A stretch of 64,000 nucleotides of DNA from positions 2,203,833 through 2,267,832 of the forward strand of contig CM072163.1 of assembly GCA_036850595.1 (NCBI GenBank), written 5' to 3'. This document shows positions 25,395-36,400 of this stretch, piece after piece. The position numbers and the translations under genes were made by a program. The notes beneath the pieces were generated by a model that had not been told where the DNA came from, did not search any database, and saw nothing but the letters and a program-made list of their open reading frames with translations. The stretch's first letter is position 1, and each line of letters starts with the position of its first letter. The stretch is from Rhyacichthys aspro. Its lineage: Eukaryota; Chordata; Actinopteri; Gobiiformes; Rhyacichthyidae.

Positions 25395-25690
25395 ACAGAT
25401 GTCAGTCGTGGAAATGTTAAAAGTGAAAACTCGACGATTGATCTTGTTAAATCTACTCTACAAGTCATTTAACAGGATTTATTTTGTTAAAAGTGTTTAT
25501 TATTCACTCCTTCTCTTTTTATTATTATTGAAACGCTCTTTTATTGAAACCATCTTAAATAAAGACTCATTTGTTTTTGGAATAACAGTTTAATAGTAGT
25601 TTTATTTCATTATTCCTCCATAAAATGCATTACTCTTTATATTTCAGTGGCTAGTTTTAGACTAAACTATGAAACTACTTTAGTATTTGT
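25395..25690 (-). repeat. Family C interspersed repeat, copy 5 (partial, inverted)
   Basis: TTGATCTTGTTAAATCTACT, TTATTATTATTGAAACG, TAAATAAAGACTCATTTG and TTTATATTTCAGTGGCTAG match the inverted copy at 43.28-43.50 kb block by block. Confidence 0.6.
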
Positions 25691-26174
25691 TGGACGCCGA
25701 TGCTCCTCTGACCTTTGGAGCGTTGAGAGTTTTATTTCCTGACATGTCTCTCTGTTTGAGTCGAGGAGTCTCGGAGGTGAGCGGCTCCTGTTTGAAGTCT
25801 CCGGTGAGCGTCAGAGTGAAGTCCGTCGTGTCCCGATCCTCTCACATTTGGCGGTCGGCGCCGGTCGTGCCGTAATAACCGGGTTCTGTGAGTTTTCGGA
25901 GGCCGGAGCGGAGCCAGTGCATTGCTCTCTGCTGATGTCACGCCGCGAGTGCCTCTCTCTCTGATTTTTGTTTTCGTGTGACGCCAGCTGCAGCTGAGTA
26001 ACCGACCGGCTCCGAATCACTGGTTTCTCCAGAGAGCGACCTTTAGCCTCGGAGAGTCTGCTCGGCTGCTGCAGATGAAAACAGTGGACAACTGATTAGC
26101 CCCAGTCTTCGGGCAAAGCATCTGTTAAAAACATACAAACTTAGGCAACAACGGAAATGTACTTTGTCTTAAGA

Positions 26175-27010
26175 CACACTCAAGTCAAACTCAAGGCTCG
26201 AGGGCCAAATGAGGTCCTTTTGCAATGTTTTATGTGGCCACCAAGGCTTTAGTTTTAACTGGATTTGAACAGGTTTTAGATGGACTTGAATCCAATTTTG
26301 TTTATTTGTTCATGAAATCTTAAGACCGTTTTTGGTACTAAGATAGATATAATCTGTTCAAATCCAAATAAACCTGGTCAAAACCATCTAAAACCTGTTC
26401 AAATCCAAATAAACCTGGTCAAAACCATCTAAAACCTGTTCAAAACCATCTAAAACCTGTTCAAATCCATCTAAAACCTGTTCAAATCCAAATAAACCTG
26501 GTCAAATCTGACTAAAACCTGTTCAAATCCATCTAAAACCTGTTCAAATCCATCTAAAACCTGTTCAAAACCAGCTAAAACCTGTTCAAATCCATCTAAA
26601 ACATGTTCAAATCCGACTAAAACCTGTTCAAATCCGACTAAAACCTGTTCAAATCCAAATAAATCTGGTCAAATTCGACTAAAACCAGTTCAAATCCAAC
26701 TAAAACCAGTTCAAAGCCAACTAAAACCTGTTCAAATCCATCTAAAACCTGTTCAAATCCATCTAAAACCTGTTCAAATCCAACTAAAACCTGTTCAAAT
26801 CCATCTAAAACCTTTTGAAATCCAACTAAAACCTTTTCAAATCCATCTAAAACCTGTACAAATCCATTTAAAACCTGTTCAAATCCAACTAAAACCTGTT
26901 CAAATCCAAATAAAACCAGTTTCCTTAAATGGAGGAAATGAATGTTAAAGATAACTTTTGTAAAACTCAAATGAAGATGTATTTCATTCAGTTTGAGTTT
27001 GACACCACTG
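26175..27010 (+). mobile_element. hAT21 element copy 5, complete with 8-bp target-site duplication
   Basis: Flanked by perfect 8-bp direct repeats TCTTAAGA at 26167-26174 and 27011-27018, the hallmark of the hAT superfamily. Left terminus CACACTCAAGTCAAACTCAAGG; right terminus GAGTTTGACACCACTG. In order it contains GGGCCAAATGAGGTCCTTTT, TGCAATGTTTTATGTGGCC, a two-unit inverted 21-mer arm, the spacer TTTGTTCATGAAATCTTAAG, a direct array at 26345-26925 and AATGTTAAAGATAACTTTTG. It has no transposase and would need one supplied from elsewhere. The ORF-like heptad repeats inside are artefacts of the 21-bp period. Confidence 0.9.
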
Positions 27011-27018
27011 TCTTAAGA

Positions 27019-28024
27019 TAATATAATTATTATACTATTATAACAGTGTCCAAACAGCATTAATGAATAAATACATGTATTAATAACTGTTCACTGAAGG
27101 AGAGGATTTACTTTTCTTACAACACTCCAGAGATAAGCCTGTTGTATTGTTTTATTCTGTATATTCTCTGTGAGTGCGACAAACCCCAAATACCACTTAT
27201 TGTACAATCTGTGCCTCTGACAACTTCCTCTAAACAGTTAGATGCAGGTAAATCAAGCGGGAGCGAGGCTGAAGGGAGTGAACGCTGTGTTAACAAACCC
27301 TGGGAGGTTTTCAGTCGTCAGTGAAGGAATGAGGCTTTTTATGCATCCGTCCGACCGGCGTAGAGCCACTGGGGGTAAATACCGAGTGTGTGGTCCCGGC
27401 TCAGCGCGGTCCTGTCCCGGGACGATCTACGGAGACTCATCAGGACCTCTATCGGAGTGTGTCATCAGTGAGTTAGAGATAAACTCTGAGAGAGATGTCT
27501 GCAGATGTTTAAAGGTCTAAGGTTGTGTTTTAGTTTCAAAATGAGACGCTCTTTCTGGTGTTTTATTGATCTATCCTGGTCCTATTCTGATGCTAAACCC
27601 ACCAACTTTCACTTTCTTCGTCTGAATTGTCTGCGCTGAGCCTCGTCTCGACATAAAGAAGTGAAACTAACCGGTTTATGGGCTCAGATATTTGTAATAA
27701 CCAGATCTGACGTGTTTAAACCTTGGTTTACATGTTTCAGTCCATTATCGGATTTCTTTTATTGTATTTGTGGCTTTTCTTCCTTGTCTTTTTGCCTTTA
27801 CATGATCTTCCAGCCTCCTCTTATTTATCACAGTCTCCAAATCAATGCAATGCAACAAAAAACCTTGTAAGAAGTGACCTAAGACATGAGTTACCTTTGG
27901 ACAGTCTGTTATTACGCCTCAATGATAACTTCAAACCCACAGTTAATCAACACAATGTGGTTATTGATGATTCATGTCCATATTTTGCCTGAAAACTGGT
28001 TCTGTATCTATCTATTTGGGTTTT
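27019..28024. other. No gene seen (21661-23124, 23822-24327, 24801-26166, 27019-28024, 28366-29334)
   Basis: Frames at 27242-27520 and 28643-28918 were read and match nothing known. 25700-26060 and 28500-28850 are CpG-richer than the average and could be regulatory. Confidence 0.5.
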
Positions 28025-28365
28025 TGACAGATAATTTCAATTTAGTCTTAGTGTTTTGACTGAACTACAATTTAGTTTTGGTCATAATTTAGTTTTAGTC
28101 GATTAAAAATAAGAATTTATATCTACAATAGATTTTTTTTCTTCAGTAATAATGTCTCTGATTTAAAGTAAACTAGTCCTAACCTGTTCCTGGTATTCAG
28201 GTTCCAAGTGTTAACATAGTTTCTATTTAAAGTGGTTCTCTTTTGGTCTCCTGTCGTCTTCCCGAGGCTCTAACAAATGTTTGTCTCTGTTTATTTTCAT
28301 TTTTATTTAAAAGTGTCGATACATTTAGTCAGAGTTTTCTCATTACTTACTTTTTTATTTCATTT
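28025..28365 (+). repeat. Family C interspersed repeat, copy 2
   Basis: Matches copy 1: TTTAGTTTTAGTCGATTAAA, CTTCAGTAATAATGTCTCTG, TTTTGGTCTCCTGTCGTCTT and AAAGTGTCGATACATTTAGT. Shorter than copy 1 through an internal deletion around 28280. Confidence 0.75.
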
Positions 28366-29334
28366 TTGTTTTGTTTTCAACCACAGAAACATGTTGTAAG
28401 TGTTGACGTGTCCATTTTCTTGTGTCATTTCCACTTTTATTCAATAGTCAGAGCCTTAAATATTCACGTGGAGCAGGTTCAGAGCTGGATTTGACTCCAA
28501 TAAGTATTTTGTGACACACTTTCTACCTTTTCTCCGTCCTACAGCAGCCGTCAGACGGGGTTAGCTTCGTTTCTGTTCGGTGACTGTCCTCCGTCACTTT
28601 GGAGCGCTGCTGTGTTTGGGTTGGTCTCTTTGATCACAGATCATGTTAAAGAGTAAAACTGCGTTAGCGGAGCCGTGGAAACATGAGCCTCGTGTTTGTC
28701 TTTGTGGCTTCCCGCCGTCGATCGCAGCGAGCGCAGAAGGAATGGGACTTTCCTCGCGGCGCACGAGACACGCCGCTGCCGTCGGATTAAATATCACTTT
28801 ATTCAAACAAATCAGCGTCGGACGGAGGGCATCCCGTGCTTCCAGAGAGAAAAAAATGGAATATAGTTCAACAGTTTTCCAGTTTTGGGAAACAATAGAG
28901 TACGTGATGTGCTTTTAAAGGTTTATTCGAGGCTGTTGGTAAAGCATTAGAGGCCATTAATGAGTTCTCACACATTAATAAAGAAACTATTGACTCCACT
29001 TGTTCATTTTCTAGCACTTTTACCACATTTACAGACAACGATTCCCACCTTTAACGCCATTTTAAATGTAGGAAAATACAATACAATAAAGCTAGAGCAA
29101 AGAATGATTTTTGATGATGATTTTCTGAATGATTTAAAACAGCAATTTCATTCATAAACTTTCTGTTTTGAGCTGGTCTGCTCAGAGCACAATCAATTTT
29201 AACAAGAAACAATGGTAACTATTTATTTTTTTTTTCTTGTATTTACTGTTGATAAATTGGTATCAGAGTATACGCTAAAGAGATGAATGGAGCGGTCAAA
29301 CCTGCTGCTTTTTATTCTTTTTACGGTGGATTTA

Positions 29335-29790
29335 ATGTCTATTAAAGCTCACACACTAAATATCTGTTATTAAATATCTGTGAAATAAAGTGGATCGGTA
29401 CAAAATAGTAAATAAAAGCAAGGAAACTGTCTCAAAAAGATGAGTATTTGCTTGTATTTCTGCTCTAGACAGATCAAGATTTCCAAAGTATTTAAAGGTC
29501 TATTCAGAATATCATTGAGGTGAATTAAGCAGTGTTAAATTTACTGTTTAATCCTGTAATAAGGTCTTTTTTTAATCTTATTCTAAAATATTCTTATCAC
29601 TCTTAACCATCTGCAGGATTCATGTTTTAGAATTATCCATTTTTCTTCTCTTTTTACGCATTTGCAGCTCATAAAGAACAGGAAAAACGCTCATTAGATC
29701 TGATTATGTTCACTTTTTCAGAATAATTACAAAATAGCACCAAACTAAACTGCTTTGTGCGTTGATGCCGAGCTCTACAGATAAAAAAGG
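29335..29790. repeat. Local duplication, copy 1 (partner at 32690-33126)
   Basis: From TCTATTAAAGCTCA to GATGCCGAGCTCTACAGATR. It is nearly identical to 32690-33126 in the same orientation, including AAATAAAGTGGATCGGTACA, GATCAAGATTTCCAAAGTAT and GAAAAACGCTCATTAGATCT. Similarity stops abruptly at both ends. Confidence 0.92.
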
Positions 29791-32222
29791 AAAAATGGAG
29801 TTAAATGGAGGATGTTGCACAGTGCATTCTGTCTGATTAAGTCTGAATCTTTTTATGTTTCAAAACCTTTCCTATGGTTTTTACAAAGACAAAAAGCAGC
29901 ATAAATACAAACGTTATGTCCTGGAAAAACCCTGGAAAATCTACAAAACACTGAATATACTTTAAAGCAGCTTTATGGTCATTAAAAAGTCATGGAAATC
30001 TTGAATAAAAGACACTGGGCTCTTCTTTAAAACTTAAATAATTTATTTACCGCTAGAGCACCACGACAATACTGTGTTACAGAACAGCATAGTGGGTCAC
30101 AATAACATCATCATCATCATCATCATCATTACAAAACAACAACAAAGACATAAAAATAACAGCTCTATCGTGACAAAGTCGTGTGTAGTTCTCGTTTGTT
30201 CGTCTGGCAGTAAGTTCACTGGCACAAAAAGTGGGTCGGGATCAAAATCACGGACACTAACTCCACGAAGAGAAAAGAGCTAAAGGATGAAGGCCTGTTG
30301 AAGGGTGCGTTAACTCTTTTAGTTTAGTCTATAAAAGCATTTTCAACGTTAGCATATTTATCTTATCTTTAAATAGTCGAGATGAGGTGTTGTTCTCAGC
30401 GGGATTTCCTGATTGTGAACAAAAACAGAACCATTCAAATGTCAGAAGACTTCAAAACGGAAACAAATGACGTCTAAATTTGACTTTGCAGTGTTTTTCA
30501 GCGTTAGTTTGACCCCGAAGAGTCCTTGGTGACTCCACACGAGCCGTAAATAGATTAAAACGTCCGGAAATTGAATCTCGTGATGGTGAATTATGTATTA
30601 TGTTTATTATGTTTATTATGTTTATTATATTATTATACTTCTCGGCGGACTCTGGAGCAGCTGCTGCCGACTGAGTTCTGCTGCAGGAGACGGATTCTGA
30701 GCGATTCTTTAACGTTTTTTCTTTAAATTAAGGTGTAAGAAGTTGTCGATAGCTGTAGTTAACACCAAAACTCCTGTGAAAACCAGCCCTGTCTCATCTT
30801 TTGCTTCTGAAACAACGAGCCATGGATAAACAAAGACAGAGAGGCTCGGCTAAACATTAGCAAAACATTAGCAAAGTCACTACTTTCTTAGCAGCAGCTG
30901 CAACTTTTACCTGACATAATAATACCAGCCTCATTTATGCTGGAATAATGTCTTTCTACAGCTGCATTCATCAAAATTACTCACTTGGTCGCTGTTTATT
31001 ACAAATCTTTTTCAGTGAAATCACCATCAATCATATTTTTTGACGGAAAGAAGCATGAAAAATGGCGACAGATTCTTGGATTTGTTTTGTTTTCTTAAAT
31101 CTTGGGAATTTGCAAAGTCACACAATTTTATTATATTGTGTTTTGGTCTTTTTTTAGATGACACTGGATTTAAAACTGCACCGGGTTTTATTTAGAAGCA
31201 AAACAAAACGTACAAATCCTCCTGAAGTGACTGCACCCTTGAGGCCGAAATACAACTGTGTCAGTGCAAAAGGGATGAAAAAGACGAGACGAAATGAGCG
31301 TGTTAGTGGAGAAATAAAAGCTTCATGTTGGTAAAGAGACCCTAAAACATTATTATGAATGAACATTTATATCAAACACTTTCTTTACTCTTTCACAAAA
31401 CAAACGCTTCCAAAATAAACCTTCAACGTCACATACAAACGCCATATCTACACTTTCAAATCCACATTTTGGTATTTTACACATATCTTTAATCGTGTGT
31501 GTCTAAAATTAAAGTTTAACGTTTGCTATTGTAAGTTTCTCTGTAAAAATACCTACGTTTATATTTTTCGAGACGAGCTGAGGAGGAAGGTCACGAATTT
31601 TGATCAAATTTTGACTCTCTTTTTCAAAATAATGGCATCAAACGTTAAAATAACAATAAAAATAGTTAAATAAAACGACAAACCGCACTCTGCGAGGAAG
31701 TTCTTTACAAAGCAGACTGAAATGAAGTGAGGACAAACACAAAAAAACGAGGACATGGAGTAAAAGTGAAGAGATAACTGAGCGGGACTGTGGGACTTTC
31801 ACATATAGACAATATTTAATACTTGTACTTCCAGTGTTTGCCTTACTCTCGTGTCTCGGAGGGCCTTCAAAGGTTAAACAAAAAGAACAATAACAACTAT
31901 ACAAAAGCCTTTTCCAGAACAATGTGTGGAGTGTGGATGGGTCCTGACTGTAGTGTCGTCAGTGTGAGCCACATTTAGGACTTTAATACCACTGTTCTGT
32001 CAGAAATAGTAAAAAACAACGTGAGGAGGCCACAGAGACTGATTAATGCATCAAAAAGCAACTTATACAAATAAATGTTGGCCTTTTCCGCCAAGATTTA
32101 GAAATATTTAACAGAAAAAATGAACTGTATTGACCCTGAAACTAACTGAGCTTCACAAAAAGGTCACAAAAGCATAAAATTACTGTTCCTTTTTTGTTCT
32201 TATGATTGGGATGTTGTATGTT
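29791..32222. other. No gene seen; possible distal 3' UTR of tgfb2
   Basis: AT-rich DNA with a TGTTTATTA repeat near 30600. If the tgfb2 3' UTR is several kb long, as in mammals, part of this lies in it; nothing in the sequence fixes its end. Confidence 0.4.
30109..30130. repeat. ATC microsatellite
   Basis: About seven ATC units. Confidence 0.9.
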
Positions 32223-32235
32223 TTTATTGTTTATT
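32223..32235 (-). promoter_or_regulatory. Candidate polyadenylation signals for tgfb2
   Basis: Read on the minus strand, two nearly adjacent AATAAA hexamers lie at 32230-32235 and 32223-32228, about 1.05 kb past the stop codon. They could end the 3' UTR, but the region is AT-rich, other hexamers occur, and TGFB2 transcripts elsewhere have longer 3' UTRs. Position only; no other support. Confidence 0.22.
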
Positions 32236-32689
32236 TGTTGTATCATTATGAAATGGCATGAATTAATAAATAAAGACTTAATTTATCAATAAAATGAATC
32301 GATGATGACACTGGACAACGCAAAAACCCCAAAAGAGACTTTAACTGTCACAGACTCACTATTGAATTACACTATTTATATAAAGCTTATAAAGCCAGAA
32401 TTTGAAATATTCTTCCACTTTTTACTAATTCACAGCTACAGAACTTTTGGTGCTTTTTCTTATCTTTGATTTGAAGTTCTTCTTAATCCTTTGGAAGCTG
32501 CTCTTTCCTTTTTTCTGTCGATGTCTAAAACAAAAAGCTACCGACGAGTTTCTTGTTCTTGTTTGTCCAAATACGGGTAAATTATTTATATATCCATGCT
32601 TATGTTAATCAGGAGCTTGTTAACAGGTTGATAAAGAAGATATTGGGCTTGTTTATGCCATAGAGGGTCAAATACGATGGTTGTTGTCT

Positions 32690-33126
32690 ATTAAAGCTCA
32701 TTAAATGAACTAAAACGAAATATCTGTTATTAAATATCTGTTAAATAAAGTGGATCGGTACAAAATAGTAAATAAAATCAAGGAAACTGTCTCAAAAAGA
32801 TGAATATTTGCTTGTATTTCTGCTCTAGACAGATCAAGATTTCCAAAGTATTTAAAGGTCTATTCAGAATATCTTTCAGGTGAGTTAAGCAGTGTTAAAT
32901 TTACTGTTTAATCCTGTAATAAGGTCTTTTTTTTATCTTATTCTAAAATATTCTTGTCACTCTTAACCATCTGCAGGAGTCTTGTTTTAGAATTCTCTTT
33001 TTACGCATTTGCAGCTCATAAAAAACAGGAAAAACGCTCATTAGATCTGATTACGTTCACTTTTTCAGAATAATTACAAACTAAACTGCTTTGTGCGTTG
33101 ATGCCGAGCTCTACGGATGAAAAAGG
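32690..33126. repeat. Local duplication, copy 2, just downstream of the tgfb2 stop codon
   Basis: Partner of 29335-29790, same orientation, about 3.35 kb apart. It lies 164 bp past the tgfb2 stop and so probably inside the 3' UTR. Small differences from copy 1 include a deletion around 32998 and another near 33078. Confidence 0.92.
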
Positions 33127-33289
33127 CCCGTCGTTTTTGCTCAAATTGACAAAACTAAACACAGTGGTATTAAAATCCTAAACCGGACCCTGACGTTGTT
33201 GTTTTGCCGGTTTGTCCTGTACCTTCTCGTCCCGCTGTGACTGAAACAGTTCATGAGTCTGTCTGTTACGCTTCAGTTCTGAGGGACTT

Positions 33290-33448
33290 CTAGCTGCACT
33301 TGCAGGACTTGACCTTCATATTGGAGAGCTGCTCTATTTTGGGGGTCTTGCCGATGTAATAGAGGATGGTGAGGGGCTCGAGGTCCTGGGACACGCAGCA
33401 GGGGGACGCCGAGGCCTCGGGGTTGATGGTGTTGTAAAGGCCTAGTAC
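33290..33448 (-). CDS. tgfb2: tgfb2 exon 7 (C-terminal half of growth factor, stop codon)
   Basis: 159 nt after the acceptor TTTATTAG. It encodes VLGLYNTINPEASASPCC, then VSQDLEPLTILYYIGKTPKI and ends MKVKSCKCS with a TAG stop at 33292-33290. This is the finger and receptor-contact region, nearly identical to mammalian TGF-beta2. Visible departures are Gly in VLGLYN and Lys in NMKVKS. Confidence 0.97.
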   Translation of the reverse strand, partial: VLGLYNTINPEASASPCCVSQDLEPLTILYYIGKTPKIEQLSNMKVKSCKCS

Positions 33449-36400
33449 CTAATAAAAAAAAAGAGGGGAATAGTGTAAATGTTCAGGTTTATTCCCATTT
33501 TATTGTCTTTATTTTGTGTGTGGCCCTACAATGCATTTCAGTGATATTTGGCACTACATTTTATAGTTTAAGCCAGTTTTTGCAACAAAGATAAATAAAA
33601 TCTGTTCAAATACCTCTAAAACCTGTTCCAATTCAGCTAAAACCTGTTTAAATCCATCTCAAACCTGTTGAAGTGCTACTAAAACCTGTTCAAATCCATC
33701 TAAAACCTGTTGAAGTTCTACTAAAACTTGTTCAAATCCTTCAAAACATGTTCAAATCCAATAAAAAACCTGTTAAAATCAAACTAAAACCAGTTCAAAT
33801 CCATCTAAAACCTGTTTAATTTCTTTTAAATTCAACTTATACCTGTTAAAATCCTTCAAAATGTGTTTGAATCCAACTAAACCTGTTTAAATCCATCTAA
33901 AACCAGTTAAAATACATCTAAAACCAGTTTATATACATCTAAAACCTGTTCAAATCCATCTAAAACCTATTTAAATGCATCTGAAACCTGATAAAATCCA
34001 ATAAAAACCTGTTAAAATCAGACTAAAACCAGTTCAAATCCATCTAAAACCTGTTTAAATCTAACTAAAACCAGTTCAAATCCATCTAAAACCAGTCCAA
34101 ATCCATGTAAAACCTGTTCAAATCAAACTAAAACCAGTTCAAATCCATCTAAAAACCTGTTTAATTTCTTTTAAATTCAACTTATACCTGTTAAAATCCT
34201 TCAAAACGTGTTTGAATCCAACTAAACCTGTTTAAATCCATCTAAAACCTGTTCAAATCCATCTAAAACCTGTTCAAATCTAACTAAAACCTGTTCAGAT
34301 GCATCTAAAACCTGTTCAGATACACCTAAAACCTGTTCTAATCCAACTAAAACCAGTTTCCATAAAAGGATGAAAAATAATGTTAAAGATAACTTTTGTA
34401 GGACTCAAATGAAGATGAAACCTTCAAATTTAAACAAAAGCCACCTTCAGTCCCTGAAAGGATCCTCTTGTAGAGTATATTTACCTTCGAGTGCTGAGTG
34501 TCGGCGCTCCACAGATATGGACAGGCCCCGGCGCAGAAGTTGGCCTCGTATCCCTTCGGTTCATGGATCCATCTCCAGCCCAGGTCCTTCTTGAAATCAA
34601 TGTAGAGCGAGCGCAAGCAGCAGTTGTCCTGGACGTTTCTACATGAACACACACAACAGGACGGTCAGAACGGGTCCGAGGCTCTCTTCATTTAGTCTAA
34701 TCCTTATTGGTTTAAGTCGACTAAATATAAGAAGAATCATAAGAAAAAATACAAAAGGTAATGCATTTTAAGTGTTTTTCTTCAGTAATAATTTCTCTTT
34801 GAATGAAATAAAACTACTTCTAACCTGTTACGGCTGAACACAAATATATCTTTATTTAAAACTGCTTAAATAAAAGAGCACCTTAATCATAATAAAATGA
34901 GGAGACGTCTGCTTTCTCTGAATAATAAACATTTTTTAATGAACTGAATCCTGTTAAATGACTGAGGTTTAACATCAATCATCACCTGAAACATTTCCAA
35001 AACTGAAATCAGTGTCCATTTGTCTCCATTCTTTTTCTCCTTTTATATTTAAAGCCGTTCTCTTTTCGTCTTCCAAATGTTTGTGTCTGACTTTTTGTTT
35101 GGGTTTCATCTGTTTATTTTTTATTCTAAAGTGTCGACACATTTAATCAGAGTTTCCGTTCTCCTCAGTGACTTTTTGTTTCGTTTTGATTCGTCAGAAG
35201 AACGGCCCCCGGTCTGCGTCGGTGTTTTTGTCCCGGGAGCGTGGAGGTGTTCTTACCTGGAGCAGTAGGCGGCGTCCAGGGCTCTCTTGGCTCGATGGGG
35301 CTTGTGCTGGGACTCGAGGCGATACGAGGGCAGCAGCATCAGCAGCAGGTGAGGGGCCCGAGCGCTGTGCCGCCGCTTCTTAAACACCTTCAGGTCTCCT
35401 CCGTGGACGAAGCTGTCGTCGATTCCTGAACGGGACGAGGATGGAGACGGGGTTATGTTGCGTCCCGAGCAGTTTTAGAGAGTGGAACACGAGGCTCAAA
35501 GTTGATGTGAGAAGCAGGAAAAACGTGCAGCGTCAGGATCTGAGAGAGTTTGACGAGGACTTAAAGGATCTGCTGCTAACATCTTGGTGCCAGATACCAC
35601 AGCACACCTTCAAATCCAACTAAAACCTGTTCAAATCCAACTAAAACCTGTTCAAATCCAACTAAAACCTGTTCAAATCTATCTAAAACCTGTTCAAATC
35701 AATCTAAAACCTATTAAAATCCACCTAAAACCTGTTCGAAACCATATAAAATCTGTTCAAATCCATCTAAAACCTGTTCAAATCTATCTGACCCTTCTCA
35801 AATCCAACTAAAACCTGTTCCAATCCAAATAAAACCTCTTCAAATCCATCTAAAACTGGTTCAAATCCATTTAAACCCTATTAAAAATCATCTAACCTTT
35901 CTCAAATCCAACTAAAACCTGTTCAAGTCCAAATAAAATCTGTTCAAATCCATTTAAAACCTGTTCAAAACCATCTAAACCTGTTCAAATCCAACTAAAA
36001 CCTGTTCAAGTCCATTAAAACCTGTTCAAGTCCAAATAATATTCCTTAAAATCCATCTAAAACCTCTTAATATCCATTTAAACCCTATTAAAAACCACCT
36101 AAAACCTGTTCAAATCCACCTAAACCCTATTAAAAACCACCTAAAACCTGTTCAAATCCTTCTAAAACCTGTTCAAATCCATCTAAACCCTATTAAAACC
36201 ATCTAAAACCTGTTCAAATCCATCTAAACCTTATTAAAAACCATCTAAAACCTGTTCAAATCCATCTAAAACCTGTTCAAGTCCAAATAAAACCTCATCT
36301 GTATCATTGGTGGCATTGATCAAAACCACACTGTGTGAAAGGAGCTTAACAGATGCAGACGTCAGGTTCTCGTCTTGAAAATGTGCGGATCTCCAGAAGC

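Noticed and set aside
35077..35429. Plus-strand frames across tgfb2 exon 5
   Set aside because: Antisense shadows of a conserved, well-supported minus-strand exon.
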